Assembly: GCF_020905415.1 (NCBI RefSeq)
Contig: NZ_JAJJMP010000001.1
Location: 2,863,501-2,927,500 of the forward strand
Length of the DNA stretch: 64,000 bases
Direction: 5' to 3'
DNA from: Myroides oncorhynchi
GTDB taxonomy: Bacteria; Bacteroidota; Bacteroidia; Flavobacteriales; Flavobacteriaceae
The notes beneath the pieces were generated by a model. The model was not told the DNA's origin, did not search any database, and was given only the letters and a program-made list of their open reading frames with translations. Made by a program: the position numbers and the translations under genes. This document shows, one piece after another, positions 17,672 to 27,403 of the stretch (its first letter is position 1; every line of letters starts with the position of its first letter).

Positions 17672-17953
17672 GGCTTTATAGGTAAGGTGTTTTTATCAGT
17701 GTTTGTTGTATTGTTTTACCAAACGTGGGTTGTTGTTTTTAGTTTACTTAGAATACACTAATAAAACAGTTTTATTTTAATTAAAATTCTCATAAGGTGA
17801 TTGTTAGGTGTTTTTAAAAAACAACATTGTTAAATATTAGTTATAAAGTGTATTTATTCGCTAATTGTGAATATTTAAACAGGTTTTGTTTGGGATTATT
17901 CACAAATTTTGAAATAGATTTGCTGAAAATAAAAAACAAAACAACAAGTCAAA
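17672..17953. other. AT-rich intergenic region upstream of a lipoprotein gene
   Basis: Together with the terminator this gives 335 bp between genes. No ORF or RNA gene seen. It presumably holds the promoter of the lipoprotein gene, but no convincing -33/-7 pair stands out. Confidence 0.4.
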
Positions 17954-18460
17954 ATGAAAAAACAAACATTATTTAGTATTTTATTTGCAATAATGTTAAC
18001 TGCAACTTTTACAGCTTGTTCTTCAAACGATGATGTACAAGTAACTGAAACAGGAAAGAGTAACTCTCTTTTAATGGGAAAGTGGGAATTAGTCAGTAAA
18101 CAACAACTGGATTTAAAAGGTAATGTAATAACAGAGGATTTAGCTACTAGCCATAGTTATCCTGCGCAGATTACAGAATACCACAAACAGGGAATTACCA
18201 TACAAACTACCTTTTCTAGCCAAAAAGACAAACAAGGTAATTATCTTAATGAGCGTTGGCCAAGGCAGTGGGAACTAATCGGTACTAAACTATACTTGGG
18301 TATAAGTAAAAACTTAGAACAAAAAGCTGATCAGGTATACAAGGTAGAGCTATTAGATCATGGACAATTAGTAATCCAGCGCAATCTAGATCAATATGAT
18401 ACAGCAAAATACTCTTCTGATGTATCAAGTATCAGAATGATCTATAAAAAAGTGTTGTAG
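17954..18460 (+). CDS. Lipocalin-like lipoprotein
   Basis: 168 residues. A type II signal peptide is clear: MKKQTLFSILFAIMLTATFT then the lipobox ending in Cys (TAC-SSNDD). The acidic residues right after Cys fit lipoproteins of Bacteroidetes. The mature part begins with LLMGKWELVSKQQ, the opening of lipocalin-like beta-barrel domains that bind small hydrophobic ligands. Ligand and role are unknown. Monocistronic, with its own terminator at 18520. Confidence 0.75.
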   Translation: MKKQTLFSILFAIMLTATFTACSSNDDVQVTETGKSNSLLMGKWELVSKQQLDLKGNVITEDLATSHSYPAQITEYHKQGITIQTTFSSQKDKQGNYLNERWPRQWELIGTKLYLGISKNLEQKADQVYKVELLDHGQLVIQRNLDQYDTAKYSSDVSSIRMIYKKVL

Positions 18461-18519
18461 ATAATGGAAAGGGGCAAAAAATAAGAATCAGTAAATAATA
18501 AGTAATATAACTATGGAAA

Positions 18520-18558
18520 GCAGTTAACTAAATATAAATTTAGTTGGCTGTTTTTTTT
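18520..18558 (+). terminator. Intrinsic terminator after the lipoprotein gene
   Basis: Stem CAGTTAACTAAAT / ATTTAGTTGGCTG (13 bp with two G-U pairs), 4-nt loop, then eight T. The rest of the 391-bp gap to the next gene is AT-rich and holds only the promoter listed next. Confidence 0.85.
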
Positions 18559-18780
18559 AATCCTAGCTTAAGACTACATACTCTATATTTTGTTTTAATC
18601 AAAAATCAGGGTTAGCTAAATACCAAGAAGCAATATCTGTTTGATAACTAATTAATGTTTTTTTAAACCCATGATATAATATGATTTAGTTATGAGTTAA
18701 AACTTATTATGTAAAATTAGTTTTCGTTTATATATATCACTTCCACTGTTTTTTTAAAGTATTTATTTTAGTCTTTTTTA

Positions 18781-18811
18781 TTTGTATTTAAATAAGAGCA
18801 GTATACCTTTG
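18781..18811 (+). promoter_or_regulatory. Bacteroidetes-type promoter for the gene at 18852
   Basis: TTTG at 18781-18784, 19 bp spacer, TACCTTTG at 18804-18811, a full match to TTTG-N19/20-TAnnTTTG. Expected start near 18817, giving a leader of about 35 nt. Confidence 0.7.
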
Positions 18812-18851
18812 GTCAGGAATATAAAGTGAATTGTAAAGAAGTAATAACTCG

Positions 18852-19556
18852 ATGAGAGAAATAAGATTTATAGATAGTGCTTATCCCGATGCGCACAACA
18901 TTAAGGAATTTAGTTGGTTTGGCAGAATAGATCAAGATTATAAACTATGGTTTGATTTACATTTAAAGACAGATGATTATTATAGCAAGGAAGAAGATAT
19001 GGAGGATGAACAAGAGGATGAAGATCAAGAAGAGTATACTAGTGATGCGCAGTGGAAGTCAAAAATAGTGTGGGATAATTATCACTGCTGTACCATGTCT
19101 TCTTCTTATTGGTCTGATGATCAGGGAATTTTGTTAAGCGATGCAGAAAATAAGTTTAGTTTCTCAGAGATAGATAGTCAAGTTTTTGAGTTAGATAAGT
19201 TGCCCTTAGCAGATGATGTAGAGTATGATGATTTGGCTTTTGGTATTTATCTATTAGGACATGATACTTGTGCGAATCACACAATCCAATTTACCCATTT
19301 GGGCAATGGAGAATTTTCCATAAAGTGGACAGGGAACGTAGCTTTAACCTATGGTGGTTTTTATGATTTTGACCACTGTTTTGAAGCAAGTATAGAAAAC
19401 GTGTGTTTTGAAGGATTTCACTATCCTCAACAATGGACGCAAGATCAAGCACTAGCAAATTTTAGCAAGGTGCTTGTTGATATAGAAAATTGGGAGTTTG
19501 TCGATCTTAACCCTAAAAGTTTTAAACGCGAGTATAAGTTAATGAGAAAAGGGTAG
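18852..19556 (+). CDS. Acidic hypothetical protein
   Basis: 234 residues, not recognised. No signal peptide or membrane segment, so cytoplasmic. Strongly acidic stretch at about residues 45-65 (SKEEDMEDEQEDEDQEEY) and many aromatic residues. It has a good promoter and stands 168 bp before another hypothetical gene of the same length in the same direction. Size, acidity and lack of domains are seen in many immunity or DUF proteins, but nothing here proves that role. Confidence 0.6.
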   Translation: MREIRFIDSAYPDAHNIKEFSWFGRIDQDYKLWFDLHLKTDDYYSKEEDMEDEQEDEDQEEYTSDAQWKSKIVWDNYHCCTMSSSYWSDDQGILLSDAENKFSFSEIDSQVFELDKLPLADDVEYDDLAFGIYLLGHDTCANHTIQFTHLGNGEFSIKWTGNVALTYGGFYDFDHCFEASIENVCFEGFHYPQQWTQDQALANFSKVLVDIENWEFVDLNPKSFKREYKLMRKG

Positions 19557-19724
19557 AAGCTCTTTTTTGAAGGACTAGCCTTAGATTAAGAGTAAATTAA
19601 TTAACAAGTGTTTTGCATTCTTAGAGGGTGTATAATTTAGAGAAATATGTATCTTCCCCTTTGTAAAACAGAAGTCTTTAGCAGACTTGAGAATTAAAAA
19701 ACACGCACACACATTCTATAAGAT

Positions 19725-20429
19725 ATGGGAATAATCATTGGTGGAATAGTAGTAGATAAGAATTATCAATCCCATATAGAGGATTTAGAATATATATTGG
19801 GTAAGAAATTAGTCTATCAAGGAGATACGATTTTTAAAAAGGCTTGTGTTAATGAGTTAGAGGCAGATTATTGCGAGGTGTATTTTTCAGATAGAGGTAC
19901 TTTAGTCTTGACCTGTATTGACAGAGCGTCTCTTGTTTATAAAGCAACAGGACAGCAGGTATTGTCTTTTGTCATAGATGAAGAGTCCATGACATTTAAC
20001 CTAAATTATACTCGTAATAATTTTTTAGTGCGCAAGGTAACAGAGGTAGAAGCAGACATCATAGACAGTAAAGGAGAACTACTAGAGTTTGAGGAAAATG
20101 AGTCAGATAAGATAGGTTTAATTTACCATGTGATAGAAGAACTATTAGATCAACAGCTTTGGGATATTGATGCCAACCAGATACTTAAGCGATATCACTT
20201 AGAGAGTATTGATAATACATCTGGGGCAAAGGTAGATACTTCTTATGTGATTTCGACACTAGAATTTGAAGATTTAGAGCCCGACAATATAGAGCCCGTA
20301 AAACTGAATGATAGAGAAGAAATAACGAAAGTTAAACGATCTAAAAAGTCTATTTTAACAAAAGTTATCAAGGGATTAGGACTAGAAGATAAAGAGTTTA
20401 TGATACTGAAAAACAAAAAAGGGGAATAG
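19725..20429 (+). CDS. Hypothetical cytoplasmic protein
   Basis: 234 residues, no recognised domain. The N-terminus MGIIIGGIVV is hydrophobic but too short for a signal peptide and is followed by soluble alpha/beta sequence. The C-terminal 40 residues are lysine-rich. Its stop codon lies inside a bidirectional terminator shared with the convergent gene at 20447. Function unknown. Confidence 0.6.
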   Translation: MGIIIGGIVVDKNYQSHIEDLEYILGKKLVYQGDTIFKKACVNELEADYCEVYFSDRGTLVLTCIDRASLVYKATGQQVLSFVIDEESMTFNLNYTRNNFLVRKVTEVEADIIDSKGELLEFEENESDKIGLIYHVIEELLDQQLWDIDANQILKRYHLESIDNTSGAKVDTSYVISTLEFEDLEPDNIEPVKLNDREEITKVKRSKKSILTKVIKGLGLEDKEFMILKNKKGE

Positions 20430-20443
20430 TTATATTCCCCTTT
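20418..20443. terminator. Bidirectional terminator between convergent genes
   Basis: Perfect 11-bp stem AAAGGGGAATA (20418-20428) / TATTCCCCTTT (20433-20443), 4-nt loop, A-rich on the left and T-rich on the right. Serves both the plus gene ending at 20429 and the minus gene ending at 20447. Confidence 0.85.
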
Positions 20444-20446
20444 ATT

Positions 20447-21043
20447 TTAGTTATTGTCTTTTTTCTCAACAGGTTTATTCTTGTTAATTTCATCTTGTAA
20501 TTGACGGCGAATCTTTTGTTCGCGTTCTAAAGATGATTTTCTTAGCTCTTCAAGTTCTTCTTCTGTATCACTTAGTTTCTTTTGCACTTCTTTTATGCTA
20601 GAAAAACTCTTTTTAAATCTATAGTAAATAACACTTAACATAACAATTAATAAGCCCATTATAGACCATATAAGTGTTAAGAATGTAGACTTCTCAGAAG
20701 ACACACCTAGTACATCTATATTAGTAGTATTAGCAATACTTGCATTTAATGAATCCTTAGTTATTTTTAGCTGTGAAGTTAGCGCTTCAACAGAATCTTT
20801 ATGCCCTTGTGAAGCATCTTTATTATTGACTATTGTTAACTGTAACTTTGTAAGGGAGTCATTTACATTTTTTTGTAATTGCTGTAATTTATCTAGTTGA
20901 ACAATTTTAGAGTTTTGCCAGTTCGTAGCTTCGTTAAGTAAAGTATTGAATTGGTTATCAATTGTATTGGTATTGTCTTGTGCAAAACCTGCAATGTTAA
21001 TTGCAAATAAAGCTAAAGCTAGGGTTAGTTTTCTTTTCATCAA
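20447..21043 (-). CDS. Coiled-coil membrane protein with signal peptide
   Basis: 198 residues. Signal peptide MMKRKLTLALALFAINIAGFAQ, a periplasmic helical/coiled-coil part (about 25-120), one membrane segment (FLTLIWSIMGLLIVMLSVIYY, about 120-140) and a cytoplasmic coiled coil rich in Glu/Lys to the end. From memory, similar flavobacterial proteins are sometimes labelled tRNA (guanine-N1)-methyltransferase, but there is no methyltransferase fold here and that name should not be used. Role unknown, possibly structural or signalling. Confidence 0.7.
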   Translation of the reverse strand: MMKRKLTLALALFAINIAGFAQDNTNTIDNQFNTLLNEATNWQNSKIVQLDKLQQLQKNVNDSLTKLQLTIVNNKDASQGHKDSVEALTSQLKITKDSLNASIANTTNIDVLGVSSEKSTFLTLIWSIMGLLIVMLSVIYYRFKKSFSSIKEVQKKLSDTEEELEELRKSSLEREQKIRRQLQDEINKNKPVEKKDNN

Positions 21044-21727
21044 TATTTTTATTCCTGTATCTTAAGGGGTGATACTTGTTATTACATTATTTAGTTCAGC
21101 AATTCTTTTTGCGAAATTAGATATAGACAAAAGTAGAAATAACGATAGTAATAATTCTGTAAGACCAGACTAACGCAAAAGAAATAATTACAAAATCATT
21201 TATTTTAATATATTCCTTTTCTCTCTTGTTTATATGTGCAATATATAAAATGTTTATTATTATCTAAAATTGTTTTAAAATTCTAATAAAATTTAAATAT
21301 ATAACAATTTATACTTAGATATTGATAGGTTTTATGGTAGGTTTCTTTCATTTTTTCAGGTAAATTGAAATTTATCTAAATGATTTTAGTTTAGTCAATG
21401 GTGCTATGCTACATAAAAAATAAGGATTAACGTTAAAAAGTACCATTATAATGAGAAACGTAAGTACTAAACACTGTTGTATTTAATCTTGGCTAGCCTA
21501 TATTGTTATTGTGTTTTGCTATTTTAGGGCCATATCTTTGAGATTATTAGATATTCACATATTGTGTATTTATCACCATTATTAACACTAACTAGCAAAT
21601 GCTGTGCTCACCTTATTTGTTAACCAGTATTTTGATAAAAGTCTTTTATATATTAATGATTGACGATACACAAAAAAAGAAAAGCCATTGAACTAGTCAA
21701 TGGCTTTTAAGTCAGTATAATGTATAA
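21044..21727. other. 684-bp AT-rich intergenic region
   Basis: Lies between two minus-strand genes. I see no ORF of useful size, RNA gene or repeat other than the terminator at 21671-21708. It includes the upstream region of the coiled-coil protein gene. Confidence 0.4.
21671..21708 (-). terminator. Terminator of the minus-strand lipoprotein gene
   Basis: Stem AAAAGCCATTGA (21680-21691) / TCAATGGCTTTT (21697-21708), loop ACTAG. The A-run at 21672-21678 becomes a T-run on the minus strand. Confidence 0.8.
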
Positions 21728-22741
21728 TTATTGTTTATCTGTTAGATAAGTTCCAAAATCTAAAGAAGGCTTAACAAAAGTTTTTTCTGTATTGCTAGCT
21801 TTGATAAAAGTAGTGTTAACTAACTTTATGGTATGTAGTAATTTAGATGGAGATCCATCTACGGGTTTAGTCTCTCTAGTGCTTATGGCTATCTGTCCCT
21901 TAGGAGCTAACCATAATTCTATCAGTCTATTTGGATTATTAGGGTTAGATCCAGGTATGTTTCCAGGGTTATTACAGATTTGACTAACGTTTATACCCCC
22001 TCTTTCATACTGTCTAAAAGAAGCAAATCTTTCAGAAGTTAACTCAATTATTTTATCAGTAGTAGTTTCTTGAGTTGGAAGGTCAGCCTCAGTTAGATTT
22101 AAAATTAAAGCCTCTTGGTTAGATAATGTTACCAATGCATTGTTGCAATTATAATCATTTAATCCATTATTATTGTTATTGTTGAAAGTAAAAGCTAATG
22201 TTCTATTGGCATAATTTGTTGTACCAAATAACATTCTGTCGTACTTTATATTAGTCTGACCCTCGCTAAAGTTGATGTTTTCTAAAGTGAAAATATATTG
22301 ATATACTAAGGCTACAGCATTGTTAGCCTGGGTAGTTGTATTTGTTATTTGTATGTTTCTATTGATAACAACAGTTCCACCAGGTGAAGCTGGGATATTC
22401 TGTATCACTGATGGAGTAGCAGGTGGAGGTAAATTACAGATAGAAGTACCAGAAACTTGAGCATTGTACTTTCTGTATTCTAAGGTCGTGTTTACACCAT
22501 CTATTTCTGCGGCTCCTATGTCTTCTGATTCATCTCTCATAATGTTATCTGCGTCAACCACTAGAATTAGCGCTTCATCATTCTGTAGTTTATAAAAGAT
22601 TTTTTCAGCACCAGGTGTAGTACATTTTTGGACAGCAGTAACTTTGTTAAAGTCAATGTCTTTATATATTAGATTGCCATCATCACATGAGCCTAATAAA
22701 AATATGAAAGAAATACCAGCAAGGGCAAAAAACTTTTTCAT
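21728..22741 (-). CDS. Hypothetical lipoprotein
   Basis: 337 residues. N-terminus MKKFFALAGISFIFLLGSCDDG has a lipobox (LGSC) followed by Asp-Asp, so it is probably a membrane-anchored surface or periplasmic lipoprotein. The mature part contains repeated cysteine-containing short segments (QKCTTPG, SICNLPPPATPS, DYNCNNA, QICNNPGNIPGSNPNN) and asparagine-rich loops. No domain recognised. A -7-like TATTTTTG lies on the minus strand at 22774-22767. Monocistronic. Confidence 0.7.
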   Translation of the reverse strand: MKKFFALAGISFIFLLGSCDDGNLIYKDIDFNKVTAVQKCTTPGAEKIFYKLQNDEALILVVDADNIMRDESEDIGAAEIDGVNTTLEYRKYNAQVSGTSICNLPPPATPSVIQNIPASPGGTVVINRNIQITNTTTQANNAVALVYQYIFTLENINFSEGQTNIKYDRMLFGTTNYANRTLAFTFNNNNNNGLNDYNCNNALVTLSNQEALILNLTEADLPTQETTTDKIIELTSERFASFRQYERGGINVSQICNNPGNIPGSNPNNPNRLIELWLAPKGQIAISTRETKPVDGSPSKLLHTIKLVNTTFIKASNTEKTFVKPSLDFGTYLTDKQ

Positions 22742-22970
22742 CTGTGTTATATATAATATTCTACAGCAAAAATAGTTTTTTTCTTTTCTATAAACTAGGT
22801 TGTGCAGATATATTATGTTTTTTATATCATCTTAGAATGTATGTTAGTCCAACCTAACAACGCAACATTACCTCAGAGTATTATAGCTATGTCAGTGTAT
22901 TGTTATGTATTGCTTATTTAAGGGGATAAAAAATATATATACCTTTTAATATGCACAGAATCTAATTGTC

Positions 22971-22978
22971 TATATTTG
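22971..22978 (+). promoter_or_regulatory. -7 box upstream of the MFS transporter
   Basis: TATATTTG matches TAnnTTTG, 38 bp upstream of the ATG at 23017. The -33 region (CTTTTAAT) is a weak match. Its position overlaps the TTG-initiated extension of the frame and argues against that start. Confidence 0.45.
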
Positions 22979-23016
22979 GAAACGTTAATTTAATTATAAT
23001 CAACATTTGTATTTAT

Positions 23017-24762
23017 ATGAGTAATCCGGCAGTAAAAACTAATTATCCCGCACTGTATACTTTAGTAACAGTGTTCTTCTTTTGGGGATTTTTTGGAGCG
23101 GGTAATAGTATTTTTATCCCTTTTTGTAAAGCATATTTTCACTTAGATCAGTTTCAATCCCAATTAATTGATTTTGCGTTTTACACTGCTTATTATTCAG
23201 GTGCTTTGATATTGTTTATCTTAAGTACAGTAAAGGGAAAAGACCTTGTGACCAGCTATGGATATAAGAAGTCTATAGTGTTCGGTTTATTGTTTTCTGC
23301 AGTGGGAGCTGGACTGATGATTTGGGCAGTGAATGTTAATGTTTACACTGCTTTATTAGTGGGTCTTTTTGTGGTAGCGCTTGGTTTTTCACTACAGCAG
23401 ATTGCTGCTAATCCGTTAGTGATATCTGTGGGAGACCCTAAGACAGGAACAAGTAGAGTAAGCTTAGGTGGAGCTATAAATTCACTAGGGGGAACCATTG
23501 GTCCACTATTAATGGCGTTTGCTCTATTTGGAAGTACAGTAGCACTTACCGATGATCAGATACAGCATTTGAGTTTATCTAGTATGACACTCTTATATGC
23601 AGGAGTAGGAGCTTTATTTGTTATTGCAGCGGCATTATTTAAGTTTTCAAAAAAGATACCTGATGGCGTGCGTATCGAACCTATGGAACCAGCTAAAAAA
23701 GCAATAGGAACATTAGTTATGATGACCATACTACTAGTTATGATATATATCCCTGTATTTAATACCTATAGTCATTCAGTGAACCAGCCTATAGAATTGT
23801 TAGTTAAAGAGAAACAAGTGTTGATGGCAAAAGAAGTAGCTGCTTCTAAGGCAATAGAAAAAGATAAGTCAATAGCAGCTTTAGATACACAGATAGTAGA
23901 GATTAAAGAGCGTTTAGACAATAAGCGTATTTTGTTGTTATCAGCAGCTTTGATCGTGATAGGAGGAAGTATTGTCTTCGCGTTTAGAAACAGTAGAAAG
24001 AATAAGCAAGGGTGGGGAGCCATGCAATATCCCCAATTATTACTAGGGATGTTTGGTATCTTCGCTTATGTAGGGGTAGAGGTTAGTATAGGAAGTAATC
24101 TAGGAGAACTTCTAAAATTAGAGGAATTTGGCAATTTGCAATCATCTCAAATCACCCCTTATATATCTATGTATTGGGGGAGTTTAATGATTGGTAGATG
24201 GGCAGGAGCAGTCAGTGTATTTAATTTGTCAAAAGGCAAACAACTCTTAGCCATGATTGTTGTGCCGTTTCTAGCTTATTTTGCAGTGCTTGGAGCTAAT
24301 TATTTGGCAGGTAATGATATAACGCCTTTATATTACTATTCGATCTGTGTGATTCTACAGATTGTCCTAACATATTGGGCAAAGAATAAATCAGCAAGAA
24401 CCTTAATTATGTTTAGTTTATTTGGTCTTATAGCTATGGTAGTAGGGCTGTTAAGTACAGGAGTAGTTGCTATTTATGCCTTCTTAGCAGGAGGGTTGGC
24501 ATGTAGTGTGTTATGGCCTGCTATTTTTAATATTGCCATTATAGGTTTAGGAAAGTACACCGCTCAGGGATCATCGCTTTTAATCATGATGATTTTAGGA
24601 GGTGGTATTATACCTCCTATCCAGGGTAAGGTAGCCGATATATTAGGTATTCATCAGTCTTATATAGTGAGTTTATTGTGTTTTGTTTACTTGCTTGCCT
24701 TTGGATTAGTAGCCAAACGAGTATTGTCAAAACAACAGATTGAGATTGATAATATTGCTTAG
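23017..24762 (+). CDS. FucP-type sugar MFS transporter with a central coiled-coil insertion
   Basis: 581 residues from ATG 23017; a TTG at 22966 would add 17 residues but overlaps the promoter. Inner-membrane sugar:proton symporter of the FucP/GluP group: the N-terminal FFFWGFFGAGNSIFIPFCKAYF and the second-half FAYVGVEVSIGSNLGELL are characteristic. Family members are usually about 410-440 residues. The excess is a central block (about residues 218-330) with two extra hydrophobic segments around a charged helical stretch (KEKQVLMAKEVAASKAIEKD onward), probably a periplasmic or cytoplasmic helical hairpin. The sugar is unknown. Confidence 0.85.
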   Translation: MSNPAVKTNYPALYTLVTVFFFWGFFGAGNSIFIPFCKAYFHLDQFQSQLIDFAFYTAYYSGALILFILSTVKGKDLVTSYGYKKSIVFGLLFSAVGAGLMIWAVNVNVYTALLVGLFVVALGFSLQQIAANPLVISVGDPKTGTSRVSLGGAINSLGGTIGPLLMAFALFGSTVALTDDQIQHLSLSSMTLLYAGVGALFVIAAALFKFSKKIPDGVRIEPMEPAKKAIGTLVMMTILLVMIYIPVFNTYSHSVNQPIELLVKEKQVLMAKEVAASKAIEKDKSIAALDTQIVEIKERLDNKRILLLSAALIVIGGSIVFAFRNSRKNKQGWGAMQYPQLLLGMFGIFAYVGVEVSIGSNLGELLKLEEFGNLQSSQITPYISMYWGSLMIGRWAGAVSVFNLSKGKQLLAMIVVPFLAYFAVLGANYLAGNDITPLYYYSICVILQIVLTYWAKNKSARTLIMFSLFGLIAMVVGLLSTGVVAIYAFLAGGLACSVLWPAIFNIAIIGLGKYTAQGSSLLIMMILGGGIIPPIQGKVADILGIHQSYIVSLLCFVYLLAFGLVAKRVLSKQQIEIDNIA

Positions 24763-24806
24763 AAGAAAAATCGATTCAAGTATATAGTTTAAATTTGCTA
24801 ATTCTG

Positions 24807-24838
24807 TTGTACTAATAATATGAGTTTTATTACATTTG
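24807..24838 (+). promoter_or_regulatory. Promoter of the cysteine desulfurase gene
   Basis: TTG at 24807-24809, 21 bp spacer, TACATTTG at 24831-24838. Leader would be about 75 nt. Confidence 0.6.
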
Positions 24839-24917
24839 CGAATACGTGACAATAATAGACAAGACAAAACAACTCTTTTTAAAAAGAGAATAACAATAAC
24901 TTACCAACAAAAATAAA

Positions 24918-26045
24918 ATGAAACACGTTTATCTAGATAATGCTGCCACTACATCAGTGCGTCCAGAAGTGATAGAAGAAATGGTGAATGTTCTTAGAAA
25001 TGATTACGGTAATCCCTCTTCGACATACGCTATTGGTAGACACGCAAAAGCATTAGTTGAAAATGCAAGAAAGGTAATTGCAAAACAATTTAATGTTACC
25101 TCTTCTGAGATTATATTCACATCATGTGGAACAGAAGGGAATAACTGGATCTTGCGTTCTGCAGTTCGCGACTTGGGAATTAAGAGAATTATTACCACTA
25201 AGTTAGAGCACCATGCTGTATTAAATACAGTGAAGCAATTAAACGCTGAGTTTGGTGTTGAATTAGTGTTTTTAAATATTCTACCTTCTAGTGAGATAGA
25301 CTATGCTCAGTTAGAAGAGTTGCTTAAAGATGAATCTAAGCCGACCTTAGTTACTTTAATGCACGTAAACAATGAAGTAGGTACAGAGTTAGATCTAAAA
25401 CGTGTATCGGGTCTATGTGAAGCCAATCATGCTTTATTCCACTGTGATACTGTACAGTCTATCGGTAAGACTAAAATTGACCTGACAGAGACACCTATTG
25501 ATTTTATCGTAGCGAGTGCACATAAATTTCACGGACCTAAGGGAATCGGATTTGCATTTATTCGCAAGAAAAATGTGATAAAACCTGTGATGTTTGGAGG
25601 GGAACAAGAGAAAGGACTTAGAGCAGGAACAGAAGGAGTACATCAGGTAGTAGGGATGGCTAAGGCATTAGAGATGGCGTATGACTTACTAGACAAGGAG
25701 AGTGCTCATATCGCTAGTATTAAACAATACTGTAAAGATAGACTCTTAGAAGTATATCCTGATGTGTGCTTTAATGGTAACGATGTAGGGTTTTATAATA
25801 TCCTAAATGTGTTATTACCACTATCACAGGAGAAAGCAGCTATGATGTTGTTCCAGTTAGACATGAAGGGTATCGCAGTATCAAGAGGAAGTGCATGCCA
25901 ATCAGGAAGTCAAAAACCTTCACATGTATTATCTCAATTCTTATGCGCAGAGGACTTGAAAAAACCAAGCTTAAGACTTTCTTTTGGACATGAAAATACA
26001 AAAGAAGATATTGATATTTTAATGGAAGTATTAAAAACTATCTAA
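24918..26045 (+). CDS. Cysteine desulfurase (NifS/IscS-like)
   Basis: 375 residues. PLP enzyme that takes sulfur from cysteine and gives alanine, supplying Fe-S clusters or tRNA thiolation. Visible: YLDNAATTSVRPEV at the N-terminus, PLP lysine Lys203 in ASAHKFHGPKG and active-site Cys327 in SRGSACQSGS with the short loop of the NifS/IscS class. No other iron-sulfur genes adjoin it, so the sulfur acceptor cannot be told from context. Own promoter and terminator, so monocistronic. Confidence 0.93.
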   Translation: MKHVYLDNAATTSVRPEVIEEMVNVLRNDYGNPSSTYAIGRHAKALVENARKVIAKQFNVTSSEIIFTSCGTEGNNWILRSAVRDLGIKRIITTKLEHHAVLNTVKQLNAEFGVELVFLNILPSSEIDYAQLEELLKDESKPTLVTLMHVNNEVGTELDLKRVSGLCEANHALFHCDTVQSIGKTKIDLTETPIDFIVASAHKFHGPKGIGFAFIRKKNVIKPVMFGGEQEKGLRAGTEGVHQVVGMAKALEMAYDLLDKESAHIASIKQYCKDRLLEVYPDVCFNGNDVGFYNILNVLLPLSQEKAAMMLFQLDMKGIAVSRGSACQSGSQKPSHVLSQFLCAEDLKKPSLRLSFGHENTKEDIDILMEVLKTI

Positions 26046-26067
26046 TCAGGTTGTTGTAAATAGAATT

Positions 26068-26097
26068 TAAATCCACTCTTTTAGGGTGGATTTTTTT
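26068..26097 (+). terminator. Terminator of the cysteine desulfurase gene
   Basis: Stem AAATCCAC / GTGGATTT with an 8-nt loop, then T residues. Confidence 0.8.
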
Positions 26098-26160
26098 GTT
26101 TCTAAAAGTAGCGAGAAGTAATCTTCACTAAAAAAAGAGAAAAGTTCACTAAAAATAAGA

Positions 26161-26191
26161 TTGCTTTACATAAACATTAGCGTTAAATTTG
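26161..26191 (+). promoter_or_regulatory. Promoter of purM
   Basis: TTG at 26161-26163, 20 bp spacer, TAAATTTG at 26184-26191, 19 bp before the ATG. Confidence 0.65.
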
Positions 26192-26210
26192 CGCAAACAA
26201 CACAACATTT

Positions 26211-27383
26211 ATGAGTTCAAATAATAGATACGCACTACGCGGGGTTTCTGCAGAGAAAGAGGACGTTCACAATGCAATTAAGAATATTGACAAAGGATTA
26301 TTTCCAAAGGCTTTCTGTAAGATTGTTCCGGACTACTTAACACAAGATGAAGATTACTGTTTGATTATGCACGCTGATGGAGCAGGTACCAAGTCATCAC
26401 TGGCTTATATGTATTGGAAAGAGACAGGAGATATCTCTGTATGGAAAGGAATCGCACAGGATGCAGTAATCATGAATATCGATGATCTACTATGTGTAGG
26501 GGCTACAGATAATATTATGCTATCTAGCACTATAGGGCGTAATAAAAACTTAGTACCAGGTGAAGTGCTTTCTGCTATTATTAATGGAACAGAAGAGTTG
26601 ATTGCTGAATTAAAGACATTCGGAGTGACGATACACTCTACAGGAGGGGAGACTGCAGATGTGGGTGATTTAGTACGCACTATTATTGTAGATTCTACAG
26701 TGACTGCGAGAATGAAAAGAAGTGATGTCATCGACAATGCTAATATCCAGGCAGGTGATGTGATTGTAGGATTAGAATCATTTGGTCAAGCTACATACGA
26801 GAAAGGATACAATGGAGGAATGGGAAGTAATGGACTAACTTCTGCTAGACACGATGTATTTGATCATTCATTAGCAACAAAATACCCTGAAAGTTATGAT
26901 TCATCTGTACCAGAAGAATTAGTATACTCAGGAAAAGTACAGTTAACAGACCCAGTAGAGGGATCTCCTATAGATGCAGGTAAGTTAGTCTTATCGCCTA
27001 CTCGTACCTATGCGCCTATTATTAAGGCTATACTAGATAAATACAAATCAGATCAAGTACACGGTATGATTCACTGTAGTGGTGGGGCTCAAACCAAAAT
27101 TCTTCACTTTATCGACAAATTGCATATTGTCAAAGATAATATGTTCCCAGTTCCACCGTTATTTAAGCTAATTCAAGAGCAGTCAAATACTGATTGGAGA
27201 GAGATGTACCAAGTGTTTAACTCAGGTCACCGTATGGAATTATACGTTAAGCCAGAAGTAGCAGCTGATATCATGGCTATCTCAGAATCATTTAATGTTA
27301 AAGCTCAAATAGTAGGACGTGTAGAAGCTTCACAAGACAAGAAGCTAACGATCACATCTGAATATGGAACATTTACATACTAA
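26211..27383 (+). CDS. purM: Phosphoribosylformylglycinamidine cyclo-ligase (AIR synthase)
   Basis: 390 residues. Closes the imidazole ring in step five of purine synthesis, using ATP. The PurM fold is recognisable from YALRGVSAEKEDVHNAI, MHADGAGTKSSLAY, VIMNIDDLLCVGAT, IHSTGGETADVGD, GMIHCSGGAQTKILHF and the C-terminal VFNSGHRMELYV. It is longer than enterobacterial PurM (about 345), which fits the Bacteroidetes form. It lies 20 bp upstream of ruvX, which it probably cotranscribes. Confidence 0.88.
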   Translation: MSSNNRYALRGVSAEKEDVHNAIKNIDKGLFPKAFCKIVPDYLTQDEDYCLIMHADGAGTKSSLAYMYWKETGDISVWKGIAQDAVIMNIDDLLCVGATDNIMLSSTIGRNKNLVPGEVLSAIINGTEELIAELKTFGVTIHSTGGETADVGDLVRTIIVDSTVTARMKRSDVIDNANIQAGDVIVGLESFGQATYEKGYNGGMGSNGLTSARHDVFDHSLATKYPESYDSSVPEELVYSGKVQLTDPVEGSPIDAGKLVLSPTRTYAPIIKAILDKYKSDQVHGMIHCSGGAQTKILHFIDKLHIVKDNMFPVPPLFKLIQEQSNTDWREMYQVFNSGHRMELYVKPEVAADIMAISESFNVKAQIVGRVEASQDKKLTITSEYGTFTY

Positions 27384-27403
27384 GAATAAAATTATATTAT
27401 AAA

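Noticed and set aside
22966..23016. TTG-initiated N-terminal extension of the sugar transporter
   Set aside because: Overlaps a TATATTTG promoter box, and the extension adds a hydrophobic stretch not seen in the family.
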